A DNA stretch of 64,000 nucleotides from NCBI RefSeq assembly GCF_910593785.1, contig NZ_CAJVAP010000014.1:1-64000 (forward strand), in the 5' to 3' direction. The position numbers and the translations under genes were made by a program. Positions 7,589-16,786 of this stretch are shown in pieces. This DNA is from Leucobacter soli (lineage in GTDB: Bacteria > Actinomycetota > Actinomycetes > Actinomycetales > Microbacteriaceae). The notes beneath the pieces are model-generated. The model was not told the origin of the DNA. It saw nothing but the letters and a program-made list of their open reading frames with translations, and searched no databases. Every line of letters starts with the position of its first letter. Position 1 is the stretch's first letter.

Positions 7589-8898
7589 CGCGTCGCCTCC
7601 ACTCCGAAGTAGCGCTGCGCCCCGCGCAGCGCGTCGAGGAAGCGGTCGACCTCTTCCTCCGTGGTCGTCAGATGCACGCTCGCGCGGGTGCTCGAAGCCA
7701 TGCCCAGGGCGCGGTGGAGGGGCTGGGCGCAATGGTGCCCGACCCGCACCAGCACGCCCTGCTGGTCGAGGAACTGGCCCACGTCGTGCGCGTGCAGCCC
7801 GTCGACCGACACCGCGGCAAGGGCTACGCGGCCGTCGACGCCCTGCGGGCCGAGCAGTCGGATCCCCGGCGCGGCGAGGATCCCGTCGACCAGGCGCTCC
7901 ACCAGCTCGTGCTCTCTGGCGGCGGCCCGCTCCATCCCGACCTCGGTGCTGAACGCGACCGCCGCACCGAGGCCGACCACCTGAGAGACCGGCTGCGTGC
8001 CGGCCTCGAAACGCATCGGCGGGGGCAGGAACTCCGCATCTTCCATCGTCACCTTCGTGATGATGCTGCCTCCGGTGCGCGCGGGCGGCAGCGCTGCGAG
8101 CAGCTCGGGGCGCCCGTAGAGCACACCGATCCCGTTGGGCCCGAGCATCTTGTGCCCGGAGAACGCGGCGAAGTCGATGCCCAGCTCGCCGAAGTCGACC
8201 GGCAGATGCGGCACGGACTGGCAGGCGTCGAGCACGGTGATCGCGCCGACCGCTCGCGCGAGCGCGGTGAGCTCAGCGACGGGCGCCAGGTACCCGGTCA
8301 CGTTCGAGACATGGGCGAATGCGAATATGCGCGTACGGGAATTCATCGCCGCGCGGGCGTCGTCCAGCGACCACAGGCCGTGCTCGTCGACGGGAATGTA
8401 ACGGAGCGCAGCGCCCGTCTTCTTCGCCAGCCGCTGCCAGGGGATGAGGTTCGCGTGGTGCTCGGCCTCGGTGACGAGGATCTCGTCCCCCGCGCCGAGC
8501 GCGTAGCGTTCGCTGCCGTCGACACCGAGCCCGGTGCCCGCGTTCGCCTCGGCGATCCCGAGCGCGACCAGGTTCAGCGCATCGGTCGCGTTCTCGGCGA
8601 AGACGATCTGCTCGGGCGCGGCCGCGCCGACGAAGCCGGCCACCGCGGCGCGCGCACCCTCGAAGAGCTCGGTCGCCGTCCCCACAGCCTGGCTCGTTCC
8701 GCGGTGCACCGCCGCGTTCGCATGCTCGAGGAAGGACCGCTCCGCGTCGAGCACCCGCGCCGGTCGCTGCGAGGTCGCCGCGGCATCGAGATAGGCGACC
8801 GCGCGGCCGTCGACCTCGGGGGGCGTGGCGAAGTACGGGAAGGCCGCGCGCAGTTCGGCGACCTCCGCGCCGTTGAGGGCGGAGCTGAGAGCAGGCAT
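7585..8898 (-). CDS. sufS: Cysteine desulfurase SufS
   Basis: A 437-residue PLP enzyme that converts cysteine to alanine and passes the sulfur to SufU. Visible landmarks are the PLP lysine Lys250 in FSGHKMLGPNGIG and the persulfide Cys390 in RVGHHCAQPLH, preceded by AEHHANLIPW. The RVGHHC context is that of the SufS (group II) type. ATG 8898 is supported by AAGAAT exactly 6 nt upstream, a leaderless start; the frame upstream of it is not conserved-looking. It forms a two-gene operon with sufU. Confidence 0.95.
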   Translation of the reverse strand: MPALSSALNGAEVAELRAAFPYFATPPEVDGRAVAYLDAAATSQRPARVLDAERSFLEHANAAVHRGTSQAVGTATELFEGARAAVAGFVGAAAPEQIVFAENATDALNLVALGIAEANAGTGLGVDGSERYALGAGDEILVTEAEHHANLIPWQRLAKKTGAALRYIPVDEHGLWSLDDARAAMNSRTRIFAFAHVSNVTGYLAPVAELTALARAVGAITVLDACQSVPHLPVDFGELGIDFAAFSGHKMLGPNGIGVLYGRPELLAALPPARTGGSIITKVTMEDAEFLPPPMRFEAGTQPVSQVVGLGAAVAFSTEVGMERAAAREHELVERLVDGILAAPGIRLLGPQGVDGRVALAAVSVDGLHAHDVGQFLDQQGVLVRVGHHCAQPLHRALGMASSTRASVHLTTTEEEVDRFLDALRGAQRYFGVEATR

Positions 8899-8904
8899 GT
8901 CACC

Positions 8905-8910
8905 ATTCTT
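8905..8910 (-). promoter_or_regulatory. -10 hexamer of leaderless sufS transcript
   Basis: Minus-strand AAGAAT, 6 nt before ATG 8898. Confidence 0.45.
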
Positions 8911-8972
8911 CCACTCGAAGGGGTCATCGGCAGCAACGCGCGGAGCCGCGCGACTATTCCGGGGTGCGCCGG

Positions 8973-10205
8973 TCAGCGATCGCCGGCAGGCGGTGTCAGC
9001 CACCAGTTCGCGACTCCGGCCAGCATGACGATCACCGCGGCGACCAGCGGGAGCGCGAGCGCCGTCGCGGTGCCGGCATGGTCGGCGACGGCGCCGGTGA
9101 TCCAGGCCGCCGAGGACTGGCCGACCATGATGCCGGATCCCAGCATCGTCATGACGGTCGCCGAGCGCCCCGCCGGGCTGCGGTCGGCGCCGAGGCTGTA
9201 GAGGTTCACGAGGGTCGGGCCGACGCCGAAGCCCATGAGCGCGAGGCTCAGCACCATGCCGCCCACGTCGTCGATCAGCTGCAGGACGACGCAGCCGAGC
9301 AGGATCACGGCGGAGAAGGCGATCCAGCGCGCGCGCAGGCTGAATCGCTGGGGCATCCAGGCGACGCTCAGCGCGAGGATCGCGGATCCGACGCCCATGG
9401 CGCCGTAGAGGAGGCCGGCGCTCTCCGGATCGCCGCGATCCTGCATGAACGCCGTCAGCGACGTGAAGCTCGAGCCGAAGAAGAAGCCGACGCCGACGAT
9501 GCCGAGCACGGTCACGAGCAGAGCCGGGCGGAAGAGCTCGGATGCCGGAGCGAGCGTCGCCGCGCGCTCGGCCGGGGTGCGCGGCGGCCGGCTCGTGGGG
9601 TGCAGCGCGAAGGAGACCACGAAGATCAGGGTGAGGGCGGACGCGCCCACCACCGGGGCCCAGGCGCCGAGCGTCGTGGCCAGCAGCCCCACGATCACCG
9701 GCCCGAAGACGAAGACGACCTCTTCGATGGCCGACTCGTAGGCGAGCACGCCGTTCAGCAGCCGCGGGCGCTGCAGCACCGGCAGGTCATGGGCGATGAT
9801 CGTGACGAGGCGGGAGCGCGACATGGGCGAGATCTGCGGTGACGTGGCACCGATCAGGAAGGCGCAGAGCAGCATCACTCCATCGGGGAGCGGACTGAAT
9901 GCGATCCAGGCGAAGGCGGCGAGCAGTAGCCCGTTCGCCGTGCCCGCGCACAGCAGCACGGGGCGCTGCCCGAAGCGATCGGCCGCGGCGCCGAGCAGCG
10001 GCCCGATGCAGGCCACGCCGAGCCCTGCCATCGCCGAGTTGAGCCCGCCGAGCTGCACCGAGCCGCGTGCCGAGACGACGAGGGTGAGCAGCCCGATCAC
10101 CGTCATCGCGAACGGGAGGCGCGCGATGAACGCCAGCGGGAAGTAGCTCCTGCCGACGCGCTGCAGCAGCGCGCGGACCGGTGGCTCCTCCGCGGCCGCG
10201 CTCAC
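8973..10205 (-). CDS. MFS transporter (12 TM)
   Basis: A 410-residue membrane protein with twelve predicted helices and an MFS loop motif (GAAADRFGQRPVLL). The start is GTG 10205, which overlaps the TGA of the upstream thioredoxin-fold gene (GTGA), so the two are coupled. The frame is open for another 118 codons upstream but that part lies antisense-like within the other gene. The substrate is unknown. The family resembles sugar or drug efflux permeases of Actinobacteria. Confidence 0.85.
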   Translation of the reverse strand: MSAAAEEPPVRALLQRVGRSYFPLAFIARLPFAMTVIGLLTLVVSARGSVQLGGLNSAMAGLGVACIGPLLGAAADRFGQRPVLLCAGTANGLLLAAFAWIAFSPLPDGVMLLCAFLIGATSPQISPMSRSRLVTIIAHDLPVLQRPRLLNGVLAYESAIEEVVFVFGPVIVGLLATTLGAWAPVVGASALTLIFVVSFALHPTSRPPRTPAERAATLAPASELFRPALLVTVLGIVGVGFFFGSSFTSLTAFMQDRGDPESAGLLYGAMGVGSAILALSVAWMPQRFSLRARWIAFSAVILLGCVVLQLIDDVGGMVLSLALMGFGVGPTLVNLYSLGADRSPAGRSATVMTMLGSGIMVGQSSAAWITGAVADHAGTATALALPLVAAVIVMLAGVANWWLTPPAGDR

Positions 10206-11362
10206 CGGGTCTGCGCTTCGAAGAACGCTCGGAACGCCGCGCCGTCGGACGGCTCGCCGGCATAGGGAACCCCGTTCACGACCGCCATCGGCGTGCCGGA
10301 GACGCGAAGCTCGGCGTCGATCGCGTTCGGGACGGGGTTCGCGAAGACCCAGTCGTTCAGCGCCTGCACGAAGGGAACGAAGCGCTCGCTCGTGATGCAG
10401 TCGGCAACGGTTGGATCGAGCGGTGCGTCGGTGGCGTCCTCCGCCAGCTCGATCAGCTGCTCGTTGGTGGGGCCGGCACCGGACTGCGGCTGCACACTCG
10501 GATCGAGCAGTTCGGAGTGGAACTCCCAAGCACCCGCCACCCGGGCGTCGGCGAGGCATGCCATCGCCGACGCTGCGCGTGACGAGTAGTAGGATCCCTC
10601 GCTCGCTCGATCCAGGAAGACCAGCGGGACGACCTCGATCGTGGTGGTTCCGTCCTCAAGCGCGTCCTCCAGCAGATCCCCGTTCGCCTCCTCGAAGGAG
10701 GCGCAATGCGGGCAGCGGTAATCGACGTAGATGAGCACGTCGTTCTGCACGCCGTCGCGCTGCACCTCGGCCTGCTGCGGGGCGGTGCCGGGCTCGAGCG
10801 CATCGCTCGGGGCGATCGCGCCGTCGGCCCCGAAGATGATGCCGCCGGTCGCCATGTTCGCGGGCCACTCGATGGCGGATCCGCCGGCGTCATCGGGCGT
10901 ATCGGCGGGTGCGTCGTCGGCGTCGGGGCCCTGCGCGGTGCCGGTTCCGGATCCTCCCAGATCCGGCTGCAGAAGCGCGCCGACGGCGAGCGCGCCCACG
11001 CCGACCGCGATGAGGACGGCGATCGCGCCCGCACCGAGTCCCGTGATGCTGGCCCCCCGCAGTCGCTGCCCGCGGACGAGCGCCACGATGCCGAGCGCGA
11101 TCGCGGCCACGCCGAAGGCGGCTCCTAGTACGGCGAACACGCTGAAGTAGACGGCCGAGACCGCGACAGTGAGCAGCGCGACGAGGCCGAGCGCCATCGC
11201 CGTGATCGCGAGGCCCCGCCCCGTCGAGGCTCCGCCCTGCGCGGTGTACGGATTCGGCGGCGGCACCGGGATCCACTGCGGGTCGGGCTGCGGGTCGGCC
11301 GACTGATCGGCCTGCGGATCCTCAGCCGCGGGTCGACTCGGCTCGTGCTCGTGCTCGCTCAT
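10202..11362 (-). CDS. Membrane-anchored DsbA-like thioredoxin-fold protein
   Basis: A 386-residue protein in three parts. Residues 1-45 are a Pro/Asp/Gln-rich cytoplasmic tail. Residues about 50-140 hold DUF4190-like membrane helices (GLAITAMALGLVALLTVAVS..., GVAAIALGIVALVRGQ, GAIAVLIAVGVGALAVG). The rest is an exported DsbA/thioredoxin-4 domain with the redox pair CPHC in DVLIYVDYRCPHCASF and the cis-proline region VSGTPMAVVNG. It probably forms or isomerises disulfides in exported proteins. ATG 11362 has CAGAAT 6 nt upstream. It is coupled to the downstream MFS gene, an unusual partner. Confidence 0.88.
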   Translation of the reverse strand: MSEHEHEPSRPAAEDPQADQSADPQPDPQWIPVPPPNPYTAQGGASTGRGLAITAMALGLVALLTVAVSAVYFSVFAVLGAAFGVAAIALGIVALVRGQRLRGASITGLGAGAIAVLIAVGVGALAVGALLQPDLGGSGTGTAQGPDADDAPADTPDDAGGSAIEWPANMATGGIIFGADGAIAPSDALEPGTAPQQAEVQRDGVQNDVLIYVDYRCPHCASFEEANGDLLEDALEDGTTTIEVVPLVFLDRASEGSYYSSRAASAMACLADARVAGAWEFHSELLDPSVQPQSGAGPTNEQLIELAEDATDAPLDPTVADCITSERFVPFVQALNDWVFANPVPNAIDAELRVSGTPMAVVNGVPYAGEPSDGAAFRAFFEAQTR

Positions 11363-11368
11363 GCCCCC

Positions 11369-11374
11369 ATTCTG
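11369..11374 (-). promoter_or_regulatory. -10 hexamer of leaderless dsbA-like transcript
   Basis: Minus-strand CAGAAT, 6 nt before ATG 11362; divergent from the rsmI promoter. Confidence 0.5.
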
Positions 11375-11431
11375 GCAGGGCTCGACCCTCGCACGCTGAT
11401 GGGAGCATCGGTCGCGCACAGCGCCGCCGCC

Positions 11432-11437
11432 TACGAT
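11432..11437 (+). promoter_or_regulatory. -10 hexamer of leaderless rsmI transcript
   Basis: TACGAT, 7 nt before ATG 11445. This decides against the in-frame ATG at 11436, which lies inside the hexamer. Confidence 0.55.
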
Positions 11438-11444
11438 GGAGGGC

Positions 11445-12260
11445 ATGCTCATCCTCGCCGCGACCCCGATCGGCAATCTCGGGGACGCCTCGCCGCGCCT
11501 GCGCGAGGCGCTCGCCGGCGCTGCCGTGATCGCCGCAGAGGACACCCGCCATACCCGCCAGCTGCTCTCGCTGCTCGAGGTCGAGACCCGGGCCGAGCTG
11601 GTCGCGCTCCACGACCACAACGAACGCGATCGCGCCGCGTCCCTCGTCGACCGCGCCGAACGCGACGACGTGCTGCTCGTCAGCGATGCGGGGACGCCGA
11701 CCGTGTCGGATCCGGGGTTCCGTGTCGTGCAGCTCGCCGCCGAGCGCGGTGTCGGGGTCAGCGCCATCCCCGGGCCGAGCGCGGTGACCACGGCACTCGC
11801 GGTCGCCGGCCTGCCCACGGATCGCTTCGCCTTCGAGGGCTTCCTGCCGCGCAAGGCGGGGGAGCGCTCGCGCACCCTTGCCGCACTCGCCGCCGAATCG
11901 CGCACGCTCGTCTTCTTCGAGGCGCCGTCCCGCCTCGCCGAGGCGCTGACCGCGCTCGCCGAGGCGTTCGGGCCGGAGCGGCCGGCGGCGGTCTGCAGGG
12001 AGCTCACGAAGCTGCACGAAGAGGTGAGGCGCGGCGGTCTCGCCGAGCTTGCCGAGTGGGCTGCCGGCGGGGTGCGCGGCGAGATCGTGCTCGTGGTCGG
12101 CGGTGCGCCCGCAGCGACGGTGTCGCCCGAGGCGGCGCTCGCGGAGGTGCAGGATCGGGTGGCGCGCGGGGACCGCCTCAAGGACGCGACGCGAGAGGTC
12201 GCCGCCGCGACGGGTCTCTCCGCCCGCGAACTGTACGCGGCTGCGCTCGCCGCGCGATGA
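11445..12260 (+). CDS. rsmI: 16S rRNA (cytidine1402-2'-O)-methyltransferase RsmI
   Basis: A 271-residue SAM-dependent methyltransferase of the tetrapyrrole-methylase fold. The N-terminal signature LILAATPIGNLGD, the motif EDTRHTRQLLS, DAGTPTVSDPG and the SAM-binding IPGPSAVTTALAVAGLPTDRFAFEGFLPRK are all intact. It methylates the ribose of C1402 in the 30S decoding centre. The length is normal. It is divergent from the dsbA-like gene with 82 bp between starts, each start fixed by its own -10 hexamer. Confidence 0.95.
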   Translation: MLILAATPIGNLGDASPRLREALAGAAVIAAEDTRHTRQLLSLLEVETRAELVALHDHNERDRAASLVDRAERDDVLLVSDAGTPTVSDPGFRVVQLAAERGVGVSAIPGPSAVTTALAVAGLPTDRFAFEGFLPRKAGERSRTLAALAAESRTLVFFEAPSRLAEALTALAEAFGPERPAAVCRELTKLHEEVRRGGLAELAEWAAGGVRGEIVLVVGGAPAATVSPEAALAEVQDRVARGDRLKDATREVAAATGLSARELYAAALAAR

Positions 12261-12302
12261 CGGCGATCGACCCGACGGGCGGCGACTATGGAGGAGACCA
12301 GG

Positions 12303-12773
12303 ATGAACGGGAGACTCTCGACCGAGCTGTGGCGATTGGTGCTGCCGGTGCTCTGGTTCGGGATGGTGGCGGCGATCGGATTCATCGAGGCGCCGCTGAA
12401 GTTCCAGGCGCCCGGCATCACGATTCCGCTCGGTCTCGGCATCGGGCGGCTCGTCTTCGCCGCGCTGAACGCTGTCGAGGGCCTGCTGCTCGTCGCCCTG
12501 ATCCTCGTGAGCCTCTGGCCGCGCGCCGCGCGCCTCGCGAGAGCGCGCCTCGCGTGGCTTGCCGGCCTCGCCGCGCTCTTCGTCGTGAAGATCGCGCTGG
12601 TGCGCCCCCCGCTCAACGCCCGCACCGACCTGGTGCTCGCCGGCGCCGATCCCGGCCAGTCGCCCTGGCACTATGTCTACATCGCGTGCGACCTTCTGAC
12701 GCTCGCGCTGCTCGTCGTGCTGGCGATGCAGGCGGCCCGCTCGATCCGCCGCCTCGCGAACGGCGGATCCTGA
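12303..12773 (+). CDS. Conserved four-helix membrane protein of unknown function
   Basis: A 156-residue hydrophobic protein with four likely membrane helices (WRLVLPVLWFGMVAAIGFIEAPLKF, IGRLVFAALNAVEGLLLVALILV, LAWLAGLAALFVVKIALV and YIACDLLTLALLVVLAM). The motif EAPLKFQAPGITIPLGLGIGRLVF recurs in a conserved hypothetical family. ATG 12303 is chosen over ATG 12288 because GGAGGAG lies 8 nt before it. It follows rsmI by 42 bp and ends 25 bp before the convergent plsC-like gene. No function can be given. Confidence 0.75.
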   Translation: MNGRLSTELWRLVLPVLWFGMVAAIGFIEAPLKFQAPGITIPLGLGIGRLVFAALNAVEGLLLVALILVSLWPRAARLARARLAWLAGLAALFVVKIALVRPPLNARTDLVLAGADPGQSPWHYVYIACDLLTLALLVVLAMQAARSIRRLANGGS

Positions 12774-12798
12774 ACCACGACGCTGGGGGAGCGAAGGA

Positions 12799-13479
12799 TC
12801 AGGCGCCCCGACCCCCATCGGCGTAGCCGTCCGAGAGCTCCTGCCCGGTGAGCTCCTGGATCGCGGCCATGATCCGGTCCGTCGCCTCGCGCCGGGCGCG
12901 GCCTCCGGGCATCCCGTCCAGGTCGTCGAGCCGCACAGGGGGCCCGAAGCGTATCTCGACGCGCGGGGCGCGTCCGGTCGCCGGATCCTTCAGTTCGCGA
13001 TTCGTCCCGATGAGCCCGACCGGCACGACGCGCGCACCCGTCTCGAGCGCCAGGAACGCCGCGCCGCCGCGGCCGCGATGGAGGCGCCCGTCGCGCGAGC
13101 GGCTGCCCTCGGGGAACACGGCGAAGACCTGGCCCGAGGCCAGGACCTCGCGGCCGGCGTCGAGCGCGCCCTGCGCGGCGGATCCGGCCTCGCGCAGCAC
13201 CGGGACGGCGCCGATCCGGCGGAAGAACCAGCCACCGAGCCGAGTCTCGAACAGCGAGGCTTTGGCGAGGAACTGCACCTGCCGCGTCGAGAACGAGGGG
13301 ATGAGGATCGTGTCGAGCGCGGAGAGATGATTGCTCGCGAGCAGCACGGGCCCGGTCGGCGGGATGTGCGCGCGACCGGTGACGCGCGGGCGGAAGCGCA
13401 GGCGCAGCAGCGGCCTGAGGATCGCGCGGCCGATGAAGAAGACTGGGCCGGGCCGCGCAGCCGGCGGGGTGGCGGTCAT
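12799..13479 (-). CDS. 1-acyl-glycerol-3-phosphate acyltransferase family (PlsC-like)
   Basis: A 226-residue membrane-associated acyltransferase. The catalytic HX4D block is ASNHLSALDT (about residue 54), the substrate-binding block is FPEGSRSRDGRL and the third block is GARVVPVGLIGT. It should transfer an acyl chain to lysophosphatidate in phospholipid synthesis, although actinobacterial paralogues vary in acceptor. ATG 13479 is fixed by TATTCT exactly 6 nt upstream. A longer open frame upstream is spurious. Confidence 0.88.
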   Translation of the reverse strand: MTATPPAARPGPVFFIGRAILRPLLRLRFRPRVTGRAHIPPTGPVLLASNHLSALDTILIPSFSTRQVQFLAKASLFETRLGGWFFRRIGAVPVLREAGSAAQGALDAGREVLASGQVFAVFPEGSRSRDGRLHRGRGGAAFLALETGARVVPVGLIGTNRELKDPATGRAPRVEIRFGPPVRLDDLDGMPGGRARREATDRIMAAIQELTGQELSDGYADGGRGA

Positions 13480-13485
13480 GGCACG

Positions 13486-13491
13486 AGAATA
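13486..13491 (-). promoter_or_regulatory. -10 hexamer of leaderless plsC-like transcript
   Basis: Minus-strand TATTCT, 6 nt before ATG 13479. Confidence 0.6.
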
Positions 13492-13584
13492 CCCGCGCGA
13501 TCGTCGACCGGTGACGCGGTCGCCCCGTGGCACGGTCGCACGGCAGCGCGGCCGCCGGCGGCATGGCGGCATGGCGGCGCAGTC

Positions 13585-13648
13585 GACGAGCGGCCCCTTT
13601 CGCGACGAGTGGCCGGCTTGCGCGCAGGGGACAACGGGGCCGCTCGTC
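13585..13648. repeat. 13-bp perfect inverted repeat
   Basis: Arms GACGAGCGGCCCC (13585-13597) and GGGGCCGCTCGTC (13636-13648) with a 38-nt loop that contains a further CGACGAGTGGCC near-copy of the left arm. It could fold as RNA or be a remnant of a palindromic repeat element. Confidence 0.6.
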
Positions 13649-13666
13649 AGGAAGGATGCTGCTCGT

Positions 13667-13741
13667 GGCGAGGCGGGCTGTTCCCGGCGGACGCGCTGTT
13701 CGCGGCAAGGTGGGCTGTTCGCGGCGAAGCGGGCCCTTCGT
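13667..13741 (+). repeat. Four tandem copies of a 19-bp unit
   Basis: Units GGCGAGGCGGGCTGTTCCC (13667-13685), GGCGGACGCGCTGTTCGC (13686-13703, 18 bp), GGCAAGGTGGGCTGTTCGC (13704-13722) and GGCGAAGCGGGCCCTTCGT (13723-13741). They are non-coding and imperfect, with CTGTTC as the most constant core. Confidence 0.75.
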
Positions 13742-13846
13742 GGCGCCGGCGCGTGCCCACAGCTTCGGCATAGATTCGGGTGCCATACTCGTCGAGTTGC
13801 GCGTTCGCGCACCCGATGACTTTCCGACGACAACGAAGAGGCCTCC

Positions 13847-14851
13847 GTGAAGCGCACCCGTGCCCTGCTGACCACTGCCCTCCCCGCTGCCCTCGTGGCG
13901 GCGCTCGCCCTGACCGGATGCTCCGGCGGGAACGACTTCGGCGACGAGACCGACGGCGGGACCTCCGCGCAGGAGTGCACCCCGTCGGGTGCCGCCAGCG
14001 ATGCGGTCCAGCTGAGCGGCGACTTCGGCGAAGACGTGAAGCTCGACTCCAAGACGCCCGTCGTCGCGGAGACCCTCGAGCGGACCGTCGCGATCGCCGG
14101 CGAAGGTGAGGCGCTGGCGACGGGTGCCACGGCGAGCGTCAACCTCACCTTCATCAACGGCAAGACGGGCGAGGAGCTCTCACCGACCTCTGCCCAGCGC
14201 GTGGTGAACGACCCCGAGCAGATCCTGCCCTGGGCCCTGCAGGCGCTCTCCTGCTCGAACATCGGCGATCGGATCGTCACGGTGGCTCCGGCCTCCGAAA
14301 TGTTCGGCGAGGGCGGCGGCGCCCAGGCGGACATGGAGGATGCTGATGCGGTCATCACCGTGATCGACCTCCTCGGGCTCGCGAAGACTCGTGCCGAGGG
14401 CAAAGCCGTGGACGCCCCGGCCGGGTTCCCGACGGTCACGCTCGCCGAGGACGGCGCGCCGACCGTGACCATGCCGACCGATGTCGAGGCTCCGACGAAG
14501 CTGCAGATCGCCACCCTCATCGAGGGCGACGGCGAAGTGGTGAAGGACGGCGACTCGGTGACCTCCCACTACATCGGCGCGATCTGGCGCACCGGCGAGG
14601 TGTTCAACTCCAGTTGGGAGATGGGCAGCCCCGCGACCTTCACCGCCGCCTACCCGGGTGGCGTCATCGAGGGCTTCTACGAGGCGCTCGTCGGTCAGAA
14701 GGTCGGTTCGCAGGTGATCGCCATCGTCCCCGCCTCGGCCGGCTACGGCGACGACACCGCGAGTCAGCTGAGCGGCACCGGCGTCGACGTGAAGAACGAC
14801 GACGTGCTCGTCTTCGTCGTCGACATCCTCGACACCGCGCACGCCGGCTAG
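13847..14851 (+). CDS. FKBP-type peptidyl-prolyl isomerase lipoprotein
   Basis: A 334-residue exported lipoprotein. The signal peptide [18 protein letters not shown] ends in the lipobox LALTGC, so Cys24-25 is lipidated. The C-terminal domain (about 225-330) is an FKBP fold: [27 protein letters not shown]..., [29 protein letters not shown]. The middle region (about 80-190) looks like a second, diverged FKBP-like repeat. It should assist folding of secreted proteins at the membrane surface. GTG 13847 has GAGGCC upstream. Confidence 0.88.
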   Translation: MKRTRALLTTALPAALVAALALTGCSGGNDFGDETDGGTSAQECTPSGAASDAVQLSGDFGEDVKLDSKTPVVAETLERTVAIAGEGEALATGATASVNLTFINGKTGEELSPTSAQRVVNDPEQILPWALQALSCSNIGDRIVTVAPASEMFGEGGGAQADMEDADAVITVIDLLGLAKTRAEGKAVDAPAGFPTVTLAEDGAPTVTMPTDVEAPTKLQIATLIEGDGEVVKDGDSVTSHYIGAIWRTGEVFNSSWEMGSPATFTAAYPGGVIEGFYEALVGQKVGSQVIAIVPASAGYGDDTASQLSGTGVDVKNDDVLVFVVDILDTAHAG

Positions 14852-14855
14852 CGCA

Positions 14856-14873
14856 GCCCGGCCCGAGCCGGGC
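14856..14873 (+). terminator. GC hairpin after the FKBP gene
   Basis: GCCCGGC-CCGA-GCCGGGC, 7 bp, starting 4 nt after the stop codon. No U-tract; the terminator role is inferred. Confidence 0.45.
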
Positions 14874-14938
14874 GCAGGGGCTCGACCCCTCCCGGAGCAC
14901 GACTGGTCGCCCTGGCCTCGCCGGATGCGCGACTGCGG

Positions 14939-14944
14939 CAGAAT
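14939..14944 (+). promoter_or_regulatory. -10 hexamer of leaderless dxr transcript
   Basis: CAGAAT, 7 nt before ATG 14952. Confidence 0.5.
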
Positions 14945-14951
14945 GGATGCC

Positions 14952-16043
14952 ATGAGACGCGTCGTCATCCTGGGCTCCACCGGTTCGATCGGCGAGCAGG
15001 CGCTCGACGTGATCCGGGCGAACCCGGCCAGGTTCGAGATCGTCGGCCTCGCCGCGGGCACGCAGGCCGCGCGGGTCGCCGAGCAGGCGGCGGAGTTCGA
15101 CGTCGAGCACACCGCGCTCGGCGCGGAGGAGGCTGCGGCGCTCGTGCGGGACGTCGAAGCCGACGTCGTGCTGAACGGCATCACCGGCTCGATCGGCCTC
15201 GGCCCGACGCTCGCCGCGCTGCAGGCCGGACGCACGCTCGCCCTCGCCAACAAGGAATCGCTGATCGTCGGCGGTGCGCTCGTGACCAGGATCGCGAAGC
15301 CCGGGCAGATCGTGCCCGTCGACAGCGAGCACTCGGCGATCGCCCAGGCGCTGCGATCCGGCACCGCGGGCGAAGTGCGGCGCCTCGTGCTGACGGCGAG
15401 CGGGGGTCCGTTCCGGGGACGCTCGCGGGAGGAACTGCGCGTCGTCACGCCGGCGCAGGCGCTCGCGCACCCGACGTGGGACATGGGGCGTGTCGTCACG
15501 ACGAACTCGGCGACGCTCGTGAACAAGGGGCTCGAGGTGATCGAAGCGCATCTGCTCTTCGACGTGCCCTACGCCGACATCGAGGTGGTCGTCCACCCGC
15601 AGTCGGTCGTCCACTCCATGGTCGAGTTCACCGATGGATCCACCATCGCCCAGGCCTCGCCACCGGACATGCGGTTGCCGATCTCGCTCGGTCTCGACTG
15701 GCCGAACCGGGTGGCCGGGGTCGGCGCTCCGCTCGACTGGACGCGCGCGACGAGCTGGGAGTTCGAGCCGCTCGACGCCGAGGCGTTCCCGGCCGTCGAG
15801 CTCGCGAAGCAGGTCGGCCGCGCCGGCCGCACCTACCCGGCGGTGTTCAACGCCGCGAACGAAGAAGCGGTCGACGCGTTCCACGACGGGCGGATCGGCT
15901 TCCTCGACATCGTCGACACCGTCCGCGAGACCGTCGAGGCGCACGAGGCGCCCGATGAGCTGACGCTCGAGTTGCTGGCCGCGGCCGAGACGTGGGCCCG
16001 CGAAGCGGCCGGCCGGATCATCGAGGCGCGCTCGGACCGGTAG
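14952..16043 (+). CDS. dxr: 1-deoxy-D-xylulose-5-phosphate reductoisomerase Dxr/IspC
   Basis: A 363-residue NADPH-dependent enzyme that makes MEP, the committed step of the non-mevalonate isoprenoid pathway. It shows the Rossmann motif [28 protein letters not shown], the catalytic [24 protein letters not shown], and HPTWDMG with [19 protein letters not shown] 14952 is chosen over two upstream in-frame ATGs because CAGAAT lies 7 nt before it. It overlaps the convergent GntR gene by 26 bp. Its usual neighbours rseP and ispG lie about 19 kb away. Confidence 0.96.
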   Translation: MRRVVILGSTGSIGEQALDVIRANPARFEIVGLAAGTQAARVAEQAAEFDVEHTALGAEEAAALVRDVEADVVLNGITGSIGLGPTLAALQAGRTLALANKESLIVGGALVTRIAKPGQIVPVDSEHSAIAQALRSGTAGEVRRLVLTASGGPFRGRSREELRVVTPAQALAHPTWDMGRVVTTNSATLVNKGLEVIEAHLLFDVPYADIEVVVHPQSVVHSMVEFTDGSTIAQASPPDMRLPISLGLDWPNRVAGVGAPLDWTRATSWEFEPLDAEAFPAVELAKQVGRAGRTYPAVFNAANEEAVDAFHDGRIGFLDIVDTVRETVEAHEAPDELTLELLAAAETWAREAAGRIIEARSDR

Positions 16044-16758
16044 CGAGGAAGCCGCGCAGCAGCGCCTCGGTGCCCGCGATGTGCTCGGCCATCGCCTCCG
16101 CCGCGGCATCCGGGCGCCCGCTCAGGATCGCGCGAGCGATGGCCTCGTGCTGCTCCCGCGAGTTCGAGAGGTTGGGCGGCAGCATCGGGATGCAGTCGAG
16201 CGCCGCATTGACCCGCGTGCGCAGATCGGCGACGGCCTGCACGAGGCTCGGCGACCCCGAGAGCTCGGCGAAGGTCAGATGCAGGCGCGAGTCGAGCCGG
16301 CGGAAGCCGGCCTCATCCGCCGCTGCGCACTCGTGGAGCGCGGTGACGAGGCCGGCGCGCTCGCCCGCGGTCAGATCCTGCCCCGCGGCCTCGCGCACAG
16401 CCCCGACCTCGAGCACCCGCCGCAGCGTCGAGATGTCATCGAGCTCGCGCGCGGTGAGCGGCGCAGAGGAGGGCGCGCCGGGGGCCGCTTGTGGCAGTTC
16501 GCTGGCGACGAAGGTGCCGCCGCTGCGGCCGCGCCGTGTCGAGACGTAGCCCGCCTCGGCGAGCGTCGACAGCGCCTCGCGCACCGTCGCCCGGCTGACG
16601 CCGAGCATGGAGGCGAGGTCGCGCTCGGCGGGCAGCCGTTCGCCGGGGCCGATCAGCCCGAGGTGCACGGTCTGCAGCAGCCGCTGCACCGTCTGCTCGT
16701 ACGGGTTGGCGGATCGCACGGTGCGCGTGAGGAACGCGACGCTCTCGTCAGACGGCAT
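16018..16758 (-). CDS. FadR-type GntR-family regulator
   Basis: A 246-residue protein with an N-terminal winged helix-turn-helix (residues about 15-75: [50 protein letters not shown]) and an all-helical FCD ligand-binding domain ([15 protein letters not shown]...[14 protein letters not shown]...). ATG 16758 is preceded by GGAGGAAGG. It is last in the minus-strand set SDR-ALDH-PuuD-GS and probably regulates it. A perfect 20-bp palindrome lies 28 bp upstream. Its 3' end overlaps dxr, which suggests a tight junction at this edge of the island. Confidence 0.88.
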   Translation of the reverse strand: MPSDESVAFLTRTVRSANPYEQTVQRLLQTVHLGLIGPGERLPAERDLASMLGVSRATVREALSTLAEAGYVSTRRGRSGGTFVASELPQAAPGAPSSAPLTARELDDISTLRRVLEVGAVREAAGQDLTAGERAGLVTALHECAAADEAGFRRLDSRLHLTFAELSGSPSLVQAVADLRTRVNAALDCIPMLPPNLSNSREQHEAIARAILSGRPDAAAEAMAEHIAGTEALLRGFLATGPSAPR

Positions 16759-16786
16759 TGAAGTCCTTCCTCCTCTGCGATTGAAT

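Larger units (their letters stand above)
13492..13846. other. Gene-free 355 bp with repeats, upstream of the FKBP gene
   Basis: No credible gene. The stretch contains GGCGGCAT-type tandem units near 13556-13580, a 13-bp inverted repeat (13585-13648), a four-copy 19-bp tandem repeat (13667-13741) and then the promoter and leader of the FKBP lipoprotein gene, whose GTG is preceded by GAGGCC. Confidence 0.6.

Noticed and set aside
11363-12625. Upstream extension of the DsbA-like frame to 12625
   Set aside because: Ser/Arg/Ala-rich antisense of rsmI; the real start at 11362 has a -10 hexamer at leaderless spacing.
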